Source: Methyloceanibacter superfactus
GTDB taxonomy: Bacteria; Pseudomonadota; Alphaproteobacteria; Rhizobiales; Methyloligellaceae
Length of the DNA stretch: 64,000 bases
Direction of reading: 5' to 3'
NCBI RefSeq assembly: GCF_001723305.1
Contig: NZ_LPWF01000036.1
Location: 24,193-88,192, forward strand
Both the position numbers and the translations under genes were made by a program. Positions 47,076 to 57,164 of this stretch are shown in pieces. Below the pieces are notes generated by a model. That model was given only the letters and a program-made list of their open reading frames with translations, was not told the origin of the DNA and ran no database searches. Numbering within the stretch: the first letter of the stretch is position 1; each line of letters opens with the position of its first letter.

Positions 47076-48206
47076 ATGCGTGCCAGCGACGAGGAGCATA
47101 TGGCGCAGGCACTTGTGCTTGCGCGGCGCGGGCTCGGCCTCACCTGGCCGAACCCATCGGTCGGTGCCATCGTCGTGGCGCCGTCCGGCGAAATCGTGGG
47201 GCGCGGCTGGACGGCACCAGGCGGACGCCCTCATGCCGAGGCCGTCGCACTTGAGCGGGCCGGCATCAAGGCACAAGACAGCACCCTCTACGTGACGCTA
47301 GAGCCCTGCGCTCATGAGGGCCGCGGCATTGCCTGCAGCGATGCCATCGTTACCGCGAGGCCGAAACGTGTCGTCATTGGCTTGCGCGATCCCGATCCCC
47401 GTACCGCCGGGCGCGGCATCGAGCGATTGCGGAACGCCGGCATCGAGGTGGAGGAAGGCGTGCTGGCGGACGAGGCCGCCGCCGTGACTCTCGGTCATCT
47501 CATGCGCGTCACCCGGGGACGGCCTGTGGTGACACTGAAGCTCGCGGTGGGCGCCGACGGTCTCATTCCCCAAGGCCACGGGAAACCGGTCTGGATTACC
47601 GGACCGGACGCACGTGCTCACGGTCATCTCTTGCGCGCGCGGCACGACGCCATCCTCGTCGGCCGCGGCACCGTGCTGGCCGACGACCCCACGCTCACCT
47701 GCCGGCTTCCCGGCATGTCCTGCCGCTCGCCGGTGCGCGTGGTGCTCGACCGGCGCTTGCGGACGCCACCGGACGCCAAGCTGTTCGAGGACATCATGGT
47801 GCCGGTCTGGTTGATCTGCGCCGAGGGCGAAAGCCTTCCGACCGCCGATCTGCTGCATGCCCAGGGCGCCGAGATCGTGCCGGTCCCCATCGACGCCCAC
47901 GGCCTTATCGATGTCCAGGATGCCCTTGAGACACTCGCCGACCGGGGCATCACGCGCGTTCTGGTAGAGGGCGGGCCTTCGGTGGCGCGCGCCTTCCTTG
48001 ACGCAGATCTCGTGGACGAGGCCGTGATCTACGAGGGCGCCGAGCCGGCCGGCGGCGAGGGGCTAACCCCTTTTGCCGGCGACGGGCTTGATCGGCTGAC
48101 GAAAAGCGGTCATTTCACCACAATCGCCTCACGATCATTTGGACCCGACCGGATGACGTGGTGGCGCCGGATGCGAACATGTTCACTGGTATTGTCAGCG
48201 GCCTAG
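47076..48206 (+). CDS. ribD: riboflavin biosynthesis bifunctional deaminase/reductase
   Basis: 376 residues. N-terminal deaminase: zinc ligands H53 in HAEAVALE, and C78 and C87 in EPCAHEGRGIACSDA. C-terminal NADPH reductase: RPVVTLKLAVGADG, HDAILVGRGTVLADDPTLTC, and VLVEGGPSVARAFLDADLVD. The last residues (MTWWRRMRTCSLVLSAA) overlap ribE by 28 bp, and the true C-terminus may lie slightly differently if an indel is present near 48160. It makes 5-amino-6-ribitylaminouracil phosphate from the GTP cyclohydrolase product. Confidence 0.94.
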   Translation: MRASDEEHMAQALVLARRGLGLTWPNPSVGAIVVAPSGEIVGRGWTAPGGRPHAEAVALERAGIKAQDSTLYVTLEPCAHEGRGIACSDAIVTARPKRVVIGLRDPDPRTAGRGIERLRNAGIEVEEGVLADEAAAVTLGHLMRVTRGRPVVTLKLAVGADGLIPQGHGKPVWITGPDARAHGHLLRARHDAILVGRGTVLADDPTLTCRLPGMSCRSPVRVVLDRRLRTPPDAKLFEDIMVPVWLICAEGESLPTADLLHAQGAEIVPVPIDAHGLIDVQDALETLADRGITRVLVEGGPSVARAFLDADLVDEAVIYEGAEPAGGEGLTPFAGDGLDRLTKSGHFTTIASRSFGPDRMTWWRRMRTCSLVLSAA

Positions 48207-48790
48207 GCACGCTTGTGGAGCGCCGCGGATCGCGCTTCGTGATCGCCGCGCCCTACAAGAAGAAGAGCCTCGAAGAGGGCGCCTCGGTCGCCTGCGACGG
48301 GTGTTGCCTCACTCTGGTCGACATCGACAAAGCGAAGGAAAAGGGGGCGGGCTCCGTCTTCGCCGTCGAGGTGTCCAATGAGACCTTGGCGCACACGACG
48401 CTCGGCACGTGGCAGCCGGGGCAGCGGATCAATCTCGAACGCGCGCTCGCGCTCGGCGAAGAGCTTGGCGGGCATATCGTCACAGGACATGTGGATGCCC
48501 GCGCCAAAGTAGTCTCGCGCTATCCGGACGGGGACAGCGTCAGAGTCCTGATCGAAGTGCCGCCCGAACTCGCCGGCTTTGTTGCCCCCAAGGGCTCCAT
48601 CGCGCTCAACGGCGTATCGCTGACCGTTAACGACGTGGACGGCGAGCGCTTCGGCGTGAACATCATTCCTTACACTTTGACCCATACGACGTGGGGCGAC
48701 CGTCAGCCCGGCGATCTGGTAAACCTTGAAGTCGATCTTCTTGCGCGCTACGTGGCGCGCCTGTCTCAATATGAAAGCCGCCGCACGTGA
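48179..48790 (+). CDS. ribE: riboflavin synthase alpha subunit
   Basis: ATG 48179 (MFTGIVSGLGTLVERRGSRF) is the family start. About 203 residues. Two homologous lumazine-binding halves: the first has VACDGCCLTLV and NETLAHTTLGTWQPGQRINL, with HIVTGHVDARAKV between the halves, and the second has SIALNGVSLTVNDVDGERFG and YTLTHTTWGDRQPGDLVNLE. It dismutates 6,7-dimethyl-8-ribityllumazine to riboflavin. Its stop overlaps the ribB start by 4 bp. Confidence 0.95.
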   Translation: MFTGIVSGLGTLVERRGSRFVIAAPYKKKSLEEGASVACDGCCLTLVDIDKAKEKGAGSVFAVEVSNETLAHTTLGTWQPGQRINLERALALGEELGGHIVTGHVDARAKVVSRYPDGDSVRVLIEVPPELAGFVAPKGSIALNGVSLTVNDVDGERFGVNIIPYTLTHTTWGDRQPGDLVNLEVDLLARYVARLSQYESRRT

Positions 48791-49926
48791 CCGTTTTGAG
48801 CAAGCCGTCTAGCCGGGCGCCGCACCGCCAGTACCTCTCTCCCATCGAGGAGGTGGTGGAGGACGCACGCAACGGCCGCATGTTTATTCTCGTCGACGCC
48901 GAGGAGCGCGAGAATGAAGGCGATCTCGTAATTCCGGCGCAGATGGCCACGCCGGATGCCATCAACTTCATGGCCAAACATGGCCGCGGGCTCATCTGCC
49001 TGGCGCTCACGCCGGAGCGTGCCGCCCAGCTTCGTCTCGAGCTGATGTCGCGTTCGAATCTCTCGCGCCATTCCACCGCCTTCACAGTGTCCATCGAGGC
49101 GCGGGAAGGGGTCTCCACCGGCATCTCCGCCCATGACCGGGCGCACACCATTTCCGTTGCATCGGATCCGACGAAGGACCATCACGACGTCATCACGCCC
49201 GGTCATGTGTTCCCGCTGCTCGCCAAGCAAGGCGGCGTCCTCGTGCGCGCCGGCCACACCGAGGCGGCGGTCGACCTCGCGCGGCTGGCGGGGCTCTATC
49301 CCGCCGGCGTGATCTGCGAGATCATGAACGACGACGGCACCATGGCGCGACTGCCCGATCTTGTGAGCTTTGCTCAGACGCATGGGCTAAAGATCGCCAC
49401 CATCGCCGATCTCATCGCCTACCGTCTGCGCTACGACCACCTGGTCAACGTGGTGGCCCAGACGAAGATCGACAGCCCATACGGTGGCAATTTCGATGTG
49501 AAGGTCTATGCCACCACCGTCGATGCCGCTGAGCACGTGGCACTCGTCAAAGGCGATGTGAGCACCGCCGAACCGGTCTTGGTGCGCGTGCACGCCGTCA
49601 ATACCCTCGATGATCTGCTCGTCTCGGGTGCCGAGCGTGAAACCTCATTGCACAAAGCCATGGAGATCATCGGCCAAGATGGACGCGGCGTGATCGTGCT
49701 GATCCGGGAGTCGCGGAGCGACGCCATCTCCTCACACATCAATCGCACGGAGAACGGTAAGGACCAGCCGAGGCTGATGGAGTACGGAATCGGCGCGCAG
49801 ATCCTCCTTGATCTCGGCGTGCACGAGATGGTGCTCCTTTCGAATTCGCCCGCGCGCAAGATCGTCGGGCTCGAAGGCTATGGCTTGAAAGTGGTGGATC
49901 AGCGTGGTCTGGAGCCGTCGTCATGA
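48787..49926 (+). CDS. ribB: 3,4-dihydroxy-2-butanone 4-phosphate synthase with degenerate GTP cyclohydrolase II-like domain
   Basis: 379 residues. The N-terminal DHBP synthase (about 15-215) is intact: FILVDAEERENEGDLVIPAQ, RHSTAFTVSIEAREGVSTGI, HDVITPGHVFPLLAKQGGVL and RAGHTEAAVDLARLAG. The C-terminal half has a GTP cyclohydrolase II shape (ALVKGDVSTAEPVLVRVHAV, then IGAQILLDLGVHEMVLLSNS), but the Zn-binding C-x2-GD...C-x-C region is missing. This RibBX-type arrangement is common in Hyphomicrobiales; a separate ribA is expected elsewhere. ribH overlaps by 4 bp. Confidence 0.93.
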   Translation: MTVLSKPSSRAPHRQYLSPIEEVVEDARNGRMFILVDAEERENEGDLVIPAQMATPDAINFMAKHGRGLICLALTPERAAQLRLELMSRSNLSRHSTAFTVSIEAREGVSTGISAHDRAHTISVASDPTKDHHDVITPGHVFPLLAKQGGVLVRAGHTEAAVDLARLAGLYPAGVICEIMNDDGTMARLPDLVSFAQTHGLKIATIADLIAYRLRYDHLVNVVAQTKIDSPYGGNFDVKVYATTVDAAEHVALVKGDVSTAEPVLVRVHAVNTLDDLLVSGAERETSLHKAMEIIGQDGRGVIVLIRESRSDAISSHINRTENGKDQPRLMEYGIGAQILLDLGVHEMVLLSNSPARKIVGLEGYGLKVVDQRGLEPSS

Positions 49927-50391
49927 GCCGCAAAGGAAACTCCGTCCTCATTATCGAGGCGCGCTTCTACGAGGATATCGCCGACGAGCTCGCGCGGGGC
50001 GCGGAAGACGAGTTGCGTGGCAATCAGGTTGACTTCGAGCGTATCGCCGTGCCGGGCGCGCTGGAGATCCCCCTCGCGCTCAGTCTCGCGCTCGCCAATG
50101 GCTTCGTCGGCCGTGCCGGGCGCCATCGTGCCTGCATAGCGCTTGGCTGTGTCATCAGGGGCAAGACGGCCCATTACGACATCGTCGCGCGCGAATCCGC
50201 GGCAGGCCTCAATCAGCTTGCCCTAGAGCACGGCGTGCCGATCGGCTCAGGCATCCTCACTTGCGAGACACGCGAGCGAGGCCTGGGAGCGGGCCAGCGT
50301 CGATGGCCGCAACAAAGGTGGCGACGCGGCGCGCGCCTGCCTCACACTAATGCGCCTTGAGCAGCATTTCTCCTCCGCGAGCCGGCGCTAG
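49923..50391 (+). CDS. ribH: 6,7-dimethyl-8-ribityllumazine synthase (one frameshift)
   Basis: The first frame (ATG 49923) is canonical: SVLIIEARFYEDIADELARG, FERIAVPGALEIPLALSLAL, and CIALGCVIRGKTAHYDIVAR, with ESAAGLNQLALEHGVPIGSG before TCETRERG. At about 50278 a base is lost; the proper end reads in the next frame (AWERASVDGRNKGGDAARAC, then LTLMRLEQHFSSASRR) to TAG 50391. The stitched length is about 156 residues, the normal size. nusB starts 5 bp later, as in E. coli and rhizobia. Confidence 0.92.
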
Positions 50392-50396
50392 CCGCC

Positions 50397-50891
50397 ATGG
50401 CCCCGCGCGCCGGAACATCCAATCGTGCAGCATTGAGAAGCGCGGCGCGGCTCGCCGCTGTCCAGGCGCTCTATCAGATGGACATGACCGGCATCGACCT
50501 CAAAGAGGTCGTGGCCGAATTCACGGAGCACCGCCTCGGTCAGGAAATCGAAGGCGACCAATACAACAAGGTCGAGGATCAGTCTTTCGCGGATCTCGTC
50601 GAAGGGGTGGTGCGCGAGCAACGCAGCCTCGATCCGCTGATCGATCAGCAGCTCGCCGAGGGCTGGCGGCTCACCCGTGTGGATTCCATCCTCCGGGCCA
50701 TCTTGCGCTCCGGCGCCTATGAACTTTTCACCCGCGACGACGTTCCAGCCCGTGTGGTGATTACGGAGTATGTCGATATTGCTCACGCCTTTTTTGGCGA
50801 GGACGAGCCCCGGGTGGTGAATGGCATCCTTGACCGGCTCGGTCATAAGGCGCGTCCAAAGGAGTTTGCAGTAAGCGAGGCAGGCAAATGA
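50397..50891 (+). CDS. nusB: transcription antitermination factor NusB
   Basis: 164 residues. Helical NusB fold: RSAARLAAVQALYQMDMTGI, YNKVEDQSFADLVEGVVREQ, RLTRVDSILRAILRSGAYEL, and DVPARVVITEYVDIAHAFFG, ending EPRVVNGILDRLGHKARP. It binds boxA RNA with NusE for rRNA antitermination. It ends in a 4-bp overlap with thiL. Confidence 0.96.
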   Translation: MAPRAGTSNRAALRSAARLAAVQALYQMDMTGIDLKEVVAEFTEHRLGQEIEGDQYNKVEDQSFADLVEGVVREQRSLDPLIDQQLAEGWRLTRVDSILRAILRSGAYELFTRDDVPARVVITEYVDIAHAFFGEDEPRVVNGILDRLGHKARPKEFAVSEAGK

Positions 50892-51901
50892 TCAACGGCG
50901 TCGAAGGCGTCCGCCACGATCATGAAGATGAGTTCGACATCATCGCCCGTATCTTCGCGCCCTTGGCCAAGGACACGGGTGCACTGGGATTGCGCGACGA
51001 TGCCGCCGTGCTCATGGTGGCCGATGGCCAGGAACTCGTGGTGACTTGCGACACGCTGGTCGAAGGCGTGCACTTTCTCAAAGACGATCCGGCGGAGTCC
51101 ATCGGCCACAAGGCGCTGGCGGTGAATCTGTCCGATCTCACCGCTAAGGGATCGCGCGGCTACGCATATATGCTGTCGCTGGCGCTGCCTCATGACATCT
51201 CGACGGAATGGCTCGAAGGCTTTGCGTCGGGGCTCAAAGCCATCCAGGACCAAACGGACATCAGCCTAATCGGCGGCGACACCACGGCGACGCCCGGGCC
51301 AATCACGATCACCATCACCGCGCTCGGTCTCGTGTCCCATCAGCATGCCGTGCTGCGTATGGGCGCCAAACCCGGCGACCGGCTCTATGTGAGCGGCACC
51401 ATCGGCGATGCCTATCTCGGTCTTCGTTTGTTGCGCGATCCGGCGCTCGCCGAGACCTGGGGCCTGACGGAGGAAGACGTGACGTTCCTCGTCGAGCGGT
51501 ACCGCGCCCGGGCCACAGCGAACTCGCGCTGCTCGTCCGCAACTTCGCCCAAGCGGCCATCGACGTCTCCGATGCTGGTGGGCGACATCGAGAAGCTGTG
51601 CCGCGTTTCCCATGTGGGCGCGAAGATCGAAGCCGGACGCGTGCCGTTCTCGCCAGCGACCAAGAAAGTGCTGGCGCGCGAGCCCGATCTGCTTCCGGTT
51701 CTGATCGCCGCCGGCGACGATTATGGGGTCGTGGCGGCGGTTTCCCAGAAGAGCGGCAAGGGCTTCGAATCGGAGGCGGAATCCACGGGTGCGGCGTTCC
51801 GCATGATCGGTGAGCTCAGACCGGAGGAAGAAGGCGTCGCCGTGCTTGACGGGGAGGGGCACACGATCGAGCTAAAACATAAGGGATTCAGCCACTTCTA
51901 G
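50888..51901 (+). CDS. thiL: thiamine-monophosphate kinase (two compensating indels)
   Basis: About 337 residues. It phosphorylates thiamine phosphate to the cofactor. Motifs: EFDIIARIFAPLAKDTGALG, LRDDAAVLMVADGQELVVTC, HKALAVNLSDLTAKGSRGYA, and SLIGGDTTATPGPITITITA, with PGDRLYVSGTIGDAYLGLRL. Between about 51507 and 51574 the protein reads correctly in another frame (GHSELALLVRNFAQAAIDVS). The second break is a GAT-G-CTG where GAT-GGG-CTG (Asp-Gly-Leu of the VSDGL motif) is expected, so two G are missing. The rest (LVGDIEKLCRVSHVGAKIEA) is back in frame. Confidence 0.93.
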   Translation: MINGVEGVRHDHEDEFDIIARIFAPLAKDTGALGLRDDAAVLMVADGQELVVTCDTLVEGVHFLKDDPAESIGHKALAVNLSDLTAKGSRGYAYMLSLALPHDISTEWLEGFASGLKAIQDQTDISLIGGDTTATPGPITITITALGLVSHQHAVLRMGAKPGDRLYVSGTIGDAYLGLRLLRDPALAETWGLTEEDVTFLVERYRARATANSRCSSATSPKRPSTSPMLVGDIEKLCRVSHVGAKIEAGRVPFSPATKKVLAREPDLLPVLIAAGDDYGVVAAVSQKSGKGFESEAESTGAAFRMIGELRPEEEGVAVLDGEGHTIELKHKGFSHF

Positions 51902-52105
51902 GCTCCCGGGCGAGAGCTTAGACCAAAGTAGTACCTGGAGAGGCATGTGTTGCGTCCGCGCCGCAACTTTGGCATTTTCCGCCCGGCCTAACGGCCACAT
52001 CTTTCCGGGGGGCCTTGAGGCCGCGGGCACGGACCACCGTCTCGCTATTCGCGGCCACGATCTCCCTCTTATCCCAACTGAGCCGATAAACGGGGACAAC
52101 CTGTC

Positions 52106-54226
52106 ATGACCTGGGTTCTTTACCTCATCATTGCTTGCGGGGCGCTTTCCATCGCCTATGGCGTTTGGACCACAAGGGCCGTTCTCGCGTCGGACCCAGG
52201 GACGGCGCGCATGCAGGAAATCGCCGCCGCCATCCAAGAGGGCGCGCAGGCCTATCTCAATCGCCAATACCAGGCCGTCGCCATTGTCGGCGTGCTCATC
52301 TTCATCGCGCTCTACTTCTTGCTCGGCTTGCCGCAGGCCATAGGCTTCGCCGTCGGCGCGGTACTGTCGGGCGCTGCCGGCTTTGTCGGCATGAACGTCT
52401 CGGTGCGCGCCAATGTCAGAACCGCGCAGGCCGCCACTAAGAGCCTGGCCGGCGGCCTGAGCATCGCCTTCCGCGCGGGCGCCATCACGGGTCTTCTCGT
52501 GGCCGGCCTCGCGCTCCTCGGCGTGTCGGTCTATTTCCTCGTCCTCACCCAGTTCCTCGGTTACAGCCCGGCCTCGCGCGTTGTCGTCGACGCCCTGGTC
52601 GCGCTCGGCTTCGGCGCTTCGCTGATCTCCATCTTCGCCCGTCTCGGCGGCGGCATCTTCACCAAGGGTGCCGATGTGGGCGGCGATCTCGTCGGCAAGG
52701 TTGAGGCCGGCATTCCCGAGGACGATCCGCGTAACCCGGCGACCATCGCCGACAACGTGGGCGACAATGTCGGCGACTGCGCCGGCATGGCCGCCGACCT
52801 GTTCGAGACCTATGTGGTTACCGTCGTGGCCACCATGGTTCTCGCCTCGATCTATTTCGCCGGCGGCGACCGCGTCATGGAGATGATGATCTATCCGATG
52901 GCGATCGGCGGCGCGTGCGTCATCACCTCGATCATCGGCACCTATTTCGTGCGTCTCGGTTCGAGCCAGTCGATCATGGGCGCGCTGTACAAGGGCGTGA
53001 TCGCGACGGGTGTGTTGTCGCTCATTGTGCTCTGGCCGCTCACCGCCTGGCTCGTCGGTATGGATACCGCGATGAAGGTCGGGGACGTCAGTTTTACCGG
53101 CCAGTCGCTCTACTTCTGCGGCGTCGTGGGGCTCGTGGTCACCGCGCTGATCGTGGTCATCACGGAGTACTACACCGGCACGAACTACCGTCCGGTGCAG
53201 TCCATCGCCAAAGCCTCCGTCACCGGCCACGGCACCAACGTCATCCAAGGCCTGGCCATCTCGCTTGAGTCGACGGCGCTGCCTGCGCTGATCATCATCG
53301 GCGCGATCATCGTCGCTTACGGGCTTGCCGGTCTGTTCGGCATCGCCATCGCGGTCACGACCATGCTGGCGCTGGCCGGCATGATCGTGGCGCTGGATGC
53401 TTTCGGTCCCGTGACCGACAACGCCGGCGGCATTGCCGAGATGGCCGGTCTGCCGGAGGACACCCGCAAGACCACCGATGCTCTCGACGCGGTGGGCAAC
53501 ACCACCAAGGCGGTGACCAAGGGCTATGCCATCGGCTCGGCCGGCCTCGGCGCGCTGGTGCTGTTCGCGGCCTATACCGAGGATCTCAAATACTTCGCCG
53601 CCAACGCCGACCAGTTCCCGTATTTCGGGGGCGTCGATGCCACCTTCAGCCTGTCAAATCCCTATGTGGTCGTGGGCCTCTTCCTGGGCGGCTTGCTGCC
53701 TTACCTGTTTGGCGGCATCGCCATGACGGCGGTTGGACGCGCGGCGTCCGCCATCGTTGAAGAGGTGCGCCGTCAGTTCAAGGAGAAGCCGGGCATCATG
53801 AAGGGCACCGAGCGTCCGGACTATGGGCGCGCGGTCGACCTGCTGACCAAGGCGGCGATCAAGGAGATGATCGTGCCGTCGCTGCTGCCGGTGCTGTCGC
53901 CGGTGGTGTTCTTCTTCATCATCAACTGGATTGCCGGCAAGAGCGCGGCCTTCTCCGCGCTCGGCGCCATGCTGCTCGGCGTCATCGTCACCGGCCTGTT
54001 CGTCGCCATCTCCATGACGGCGGGCGGTGGCGCTTGGGACAATGCCAAGAAGTATATCGAGGACGGCAATTACGGCGGGAAGGGCTCGGAAGCCCACAAG
54101 GCCGCGGTGACCGGTGATACGGTCGGCGATCCCTATAAGGATACGGCGGGCCCCGCGGTGAACCCGATGATCAAGATCACCAACATCGTGGCGCTGCTGT
54201 TGCTGGCGGTGCTCGCCCACCACTAG
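52106..54226 (+). CDS. hppA: membrane-bound proton-pumping pyrophosphatase, K+-independent type
   Basis: 706 residues with about 16 membrane helices. The catalytic motifs are complete: [53 protein letters not shown], then [20 protein letters not shown], and the late NDAKKYIE-type motif ([12 protein letters not shown]). The residue that separates classes is Lys about 468 in [10 protein letters not shown], which marks the K+-independent group. It couples pyrophosphate hydrolysis to proton export at the cytoplasmic membrane. A 204-bp leader precedes it. Confidence 0.96.
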   Translation: MTWVLYLIIACGALSIAYGVWTTRAVLASDPGTARMQEIAAAIQEGAQAYLNRQYQAVAIVGVLIFIALYFLLGLPQAIGFAVGAVLSGAAGFVGMNVSVRANVRTAQAATKSLAGGLSIAFRAGAITGLLVAGLALLGVSVYFLVLTQFLGYSPASRVVVDALVALGFGASLISIFARLGGGIFTKGADVGGDLVGKVEAGIPEDDPRNPATIADNVGDNVGDCAGMAADLFETYVVTVVATMVLASIYFAGGDRVMEMMIYPMAIGGACVITSIIGTYFVRLGSSQSIMGALYKGVIATGVLSLIVLWPLTAWLVGMDTAMKVGDVSFTGQSLYFCGVVGLVVTALIVVITEYYTGTNYRPVQSIAKASVTGHGTNVIQGLAISLESTALPALIIIGAIIVAYGLAGLFGIAIAVTTMLALAGMIVALDAFGPVTDNAGGIAEMAGLPEDTRKTTDALDAVGNTTKAVTKGYAIGSAGLGALVLFAAYTEDLKYFAANADQFPYFGGVDATFSLSNPYVVVGLFLGGLLPYLFGGIAMTAVGRAASAIVEEVRRQFKEKPGIMKGTERPDYGRAVDLLTKAAIKEMIVPSLLPVLSPVVFFFIINWIAGKSAAFSALGAMLLGVIVTGLFVAISMTAGGGAWDNAKKYIEDGNYGGKGSEAHKAAVTGDTVGDPYKDTAGPAVNPMIKITNIVALLLLAVLAHH

Positions 54227-54238
54227 GACGAACAACCG

Positions 54239-54265
54239 GACCGGGCTTCCCTTAGAGGCCCGGTC
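54239..54265. terminator. terminator-like hairpin between hppA and bamE
   Basis: An 8-bp stem GACCGGGC (54239-54246) with GCCCGGTC (54258-54265) and an 11-nt loop, without a strong T tract. It overlaps the bamE stop codon, so it would serve both convergent genes. Confidence 0.5.
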
Positions 54266-54752
54266 CCGGAATGCCGGCGCCGCCGCTCTGATCCTTGAAC
54301 ATCTTGCGGTTAGAGATATTGCCGAACAGCTGCTCGACGAAGCTCAGATCCTTGCCGCGAGCCGGCGTCTCACCCTTGTAGTAGTTCACCAGAATACCGT
54401 CCTGCATGCCGTATTGCGCGACCTCCTGGACGGTCTGGCCGCCGTCGAAATAGACGGCGACGACCTGCCGGTCGATCTCATAGGGCTTGAGGAAGGCGAC
54501 GGTCTTCTGCGTGGTCGAGATGTAGTAATAGGCATCGCCGCCGATCGTGCTCGTGGTGTCGGGCGATCCCAGAAGCGTCTGGACCTCCTGCTTCGACATG
54601 CCCGGCTGAATTTGATCCAGGTCGATGTCGATGAAGACATGCCCATGCCGGTCGATCTGAGCGCCGCACGCCGTCAGGGCCGCCGAACCCATGAGCAGGG
54701 AGGCAACCATGGGGAGCGACGCCCAAACGGATGTAGGCTTGACCTTGCGCAA
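54252..54752 (-). CDS. bamE: outer-membrane assembly lipoprotein BamE
   Basis: The start is taken as TTG 54752 (giving a basic N-end RKVKPTSVWASLPMVASLLM) with GAGGG upstream; the ORF can extend to 54782. The product is about 166 residues. Lipobox SAALTA-C, then the BamE/SmpA domain: DLDQIQPGMSKQEVQTLLGS, PDTTSTIGGDAYYYISTTQK, and VVAVYFDGGQTVQEVAQYG. It is a subunit of the Bam complex that inserts beta-barrels. The Gly/Pro-rich end is typical for alphaproteobacterial copies. Divergent from the next gene. Confidence 0.9.
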   Translation of the reverse strand: MRKVKPTSVWASLPMVASLLMGSAALTACGAQIDRHGHVFIDIDLDQIQPGMSKQEVQTLLGSPDTTSTIGGDAYYYISTTQKTVAFLKPYEIDRQVVAVYFDGGQTVQEVAQYGMQDGILVNYYKGETPARGKDLSFVEQLFGNISNRKMFKDQSGGAGIPGPGL

Positions 54753-54839
54753 GATTCGGACATCCCTCGTTGAGCCCCACAAGGGCTCTTATGTGCCCGC
54801 GCCGCAAAGCGGGCAGGAAGCGCCAAGAAGCTAGACGAA

Positions 54840-55401
54840 ATGGCCTGGTCTTTGAAGCCTCTCGCCGACGTGCTGTCGTGGCGCCGCAGAAGCGCCCCCG
54901 CGGACGATCTCTATGGCGCGATTGTGGCGCGGGCGCGGCTTCCCGTTTTCTATGTAGGGGTTGGGTGCCGGATACGCTCGAGGCCGGTTCACCCTGCTGT
55001 CGCTCCACCTGTTTGCCGTGCTTCACCGCCTGACCGAAAGCGGCCCCCAAGCGCCAGAAACGGCGAGAGGTCTGGCGCAAAAGCTCGCCGATCGCTTCAC
55101 CGCCGACATGGATACGGTGCTGCGGGAACTCGGCGTCAGCGATCTCCGCGTCCCGAAAAAGGTGAGGGGGCTTGCGGCCTCGGGCGCGGCCGTAATGCAA
55201 GCCTATGAGGAGGGCCTTGCCGGGGGCGAGACGGCACTCGCCGGCGCCATCGCTGGCACGCTGCCCCTGGACGAAACCGCTGCCAGGGCTGCAGGCGGGC
55301 GTCTAGCACCTTATGTAATGGCGGCGGTCCGGCATCTGGAGGCGCAGCCACTGGATGATCTCTCCGAGGGTCGGCTGACCTTCCCGGACATTGAGGCGTG
55401 A
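54840..55401 (+). CDS. ubiquinol-cytochrome c chaperone family protein (two indels)
   Basis: Starts ATG 54840 (MAWSLKPLADVLSWRRRSAP) and reads DDLYGAIVARARLPVFYV. At about 54965 the coherent protein moves one frame (VPDTLE) and at about 54982 another (GRFTLLSLHLFAVLHRLTES); GAGGCC there lacks one G of the expected GAGGGCC. It then runs clean to 55401: QKLADRFTADMDTVLRELGV, SDLRVPKKVRGLAASGAAVM. The stitched length is about 187 residues. This is the Cbp3-type domain, needed in mitochondria for cytochrome b assembly; in alphaproteobacteria the role is inferred. It overlaps the DUF177 gene by 4 bp. Confidence 0.85.
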
Positions 55402-55976
55402 AGGGCGGTCGGCGCCGCTGGGAGATGAGGGCCATGGACGAAGCGATTGAAGCACCCCCGCTGTCGCGAAAGCAGCGCGTCACCGACATCCAGGAAAATG
55501 TGGAACTGCGCATCGAGCCGACGCCGGCCGAACTGGCCGAGATCGTCGCGCTCCTCGATCTTGTGGCCCTCGACGGCCTCGCCTTCACCTATCGCCTGCA
55601 CCGTACCGCGGGTGGCCGCGTTCTTCTCACTGGGCGTCTCAGGCCCCGCGTGACCCAGACCTGCGTCGTGACCCTCGAGCCGCTTGAATCCGTAGTGGAT
55701 ATCCCCGTCGAGGACGAGTTCTGGCCCACCCCCCAGATCGAGGAACTCGCCCGCGAGGCCACGGATCCCGACACCACGGTGCCGCTGGACTGGCCGGACG
55801 CCATCGTCGAGGGGGTGATCGACCTCGGTCCGGTGGTCTATGAGAGCCTGGCCACGGCGCTCGATCCCTATCCGAAGAAACCCGGGGCGAGCTTCCAATG
55901 GTCGCAAGGGGCAGACGACGGGGAGGGCCAAGAAAGTGGCCCATTCGCGGCTCTAAAGCGGCTAAAAGACAGCTAG
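55398..55976 (+). CDS. DUF177 (YceD-like) protein
   Basis: 192 residues from GTG 55398, which overlaps the previous stop. DUF177 features: VALDGLAFTYRLHRTAGGRV, LLTGRLRPRVTQTCVVTLEP, LDWPDAIVEGVIDLGPVVYE, and SLATALDPYPKKPGASF. The classical Cys pair of YceD is reduced to one Cys (QTCVVTLEPL). In many bacteria the family is linked to 23S rRNA accumulation and sits before rpmF-plsX-fabH; here plsX follows directly with no rpmF between. Confidence 0.85.
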   Translation: MKGGRRRWEMRAMDEAIEAPPLSRKQRVTDIQENVELRIEPTPAELAEIVALLDLVALDGLAFTYRLHRTAGGRVLLTGRLRPRVTQTCVVTLEPLESVVDIPVEDEFWPTPQIEELAREATDPDTTVPLDWPDAIVEGVIDLGPVVYESLATALDPYPKKPGASFQWSQGADDGEGQESGPFAALKRLKDS

Positions 55977-56102
55977 AGGCGCGAATCCAAGGGCAAAATC
56001 AGGTTGTCACTGGCAGCCTTTTTGAGTCTATTCGGGTTTCGTTTCCGGGGGTTGCGGCGGCTGGACCGCCGCATGGCAATTTTTCCTGATCTGTAGGTGA
56101 GA

Positions 56103-57146
56103 ATGGGTGCTCCAGTCACCATAGCGCTCGACGCCATGGGCGGGGACCATGGTCCCAGCGTGGTCATTCCGGCCGCGGCCATTGCGCTCGTCCGCCATCC
56201 GCAGCTGCGCTTCATCATCGTGGGTGACGAGGCTCAGATCGGGCCGGAGCTCGCCGCGCATCCAGCCCTCGCCGAGAAATCCGAGGTCGTTCATACCGAC
56301 GTCGCCATCACCATGGACGCGAAGCCCAGCCAGGCGCTGCGCCGCGGGCGCTGGAAGTCGAGCATGTGGCTCGCCATCGAAGCGGTGCGCGACGGCCGCG
56401 CCCATGCTGTCGTGTCCGCCGGCAATACCGGCGCGCTGATGGTCATGGCCAAGTTCTGCCTCAAGACGATCAAGGGCATCGATCGTCCGGCCATTGCCGC
56501 CATCTGGCCGACCATCGACGCCGAATGCATCGTGCTCGATGTGGGTGCCAATGTGGGCGCGGATTCCCGCCAGCTGGTCGAGTTCGCCCTGATGGGCGCC
56601 GGCATGGCGCGCGCCCTGTTCGGCATGGCCGAGCCGTCCGTCGGCCTCCTGAATATCGGGGTCGAGGAGGTGAAGGGCGTCGAGGAGATCAAGGCCGCCG
56701 CCGCCGTCTTGAAGGAAGCGCCGCTTCCCATCCGTTATCACGGCTTCATCGAAGGCGACGATATCGGCCGTGGCACGGTCGACGTGGTCGTCACCGACGG
56801 CTTCACCGGGAACATCGCCTTGAAGACGGCGGAGGGAACGGCTAAGCAAATCGGCGAATATCTGCGTGCCGCCATGGGGCGGTCGCTTCTTGCTCGCCTG
56901 GGTGCCGTGCTGGCCCAGGGCGCTTTCCGTGCACTCAAGGAAAAGATGGATCCACGCCAGCTTAACGGCGGCATCTTCCTTGGTCTGAACGGCATCGTCG
57001 TCAAGAGCCACGGTGGCACGGACGCCACGGGCTTCGCCTGCGCGGTCGATCTCGCCTATGAGATGGCTTCCAGCGGTGTGGTGAAGCGGCTCGGTAGCGA
57101 CTTGGCTCATTTCCACACCAAGCTCGAGCTCGAGGGTGCGGCGTAG
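56103..57146 (+). CDS. plsX: phosphate acyltransferase PlsX
   Basis: ATG 56103 (GTG 56097 also in frame); 347 residues. It converts acyl-ACP to acyl-phosphate for phospholipid synthesis. Motifs are [60 protein letters not shown] and [40 protein letters not shown] and [20 protein letters not shown] follow. Full length with no breaks. fabH follows after 18 bp, and the pair links membrane lipid flux to fatty acid initiation. Confidence 0.96.
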   Translation: MGAPVTIALDAMGGDHGPSVVIPAAAIALVRHPQLRFIIVGDEAQIGPELAAHPALAEKSEVVHTDVAITMDAKPSQALRRGRWKSSMWLAIEAVRDGRAHAVVSAGNTGALMVMAKFCLKTIKGIDRPAIAAIWPTIDAECIVLDVGANVGADSRQLVEFALMGAGMARALFGMAEPSVGLLNIGVEEVKGVEEIKAAAAVLKEAPLPIRYHGFIEGDDIGRGTVDVVVTDGFTGNIALKTAEGTAKQIGEYLRAAMGRSLLARLGAVLAQGAFRALKEKMDPRQLNGGIFLGLNGIVVKSHGGTDATGFACAVDLAYEMASSGVVKRLGSDLAHFHTKLELEGAA

Positions 57147-57164
57147 GCCTGGGAGTGGATTGAG

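Noticed and set aside
51872..53248. Minus-strand ORF rich in H, D, R and E
   Set aside because: Shadow of hppA; composition is typical of antisense frames in GC-rich genes and no family features are present.
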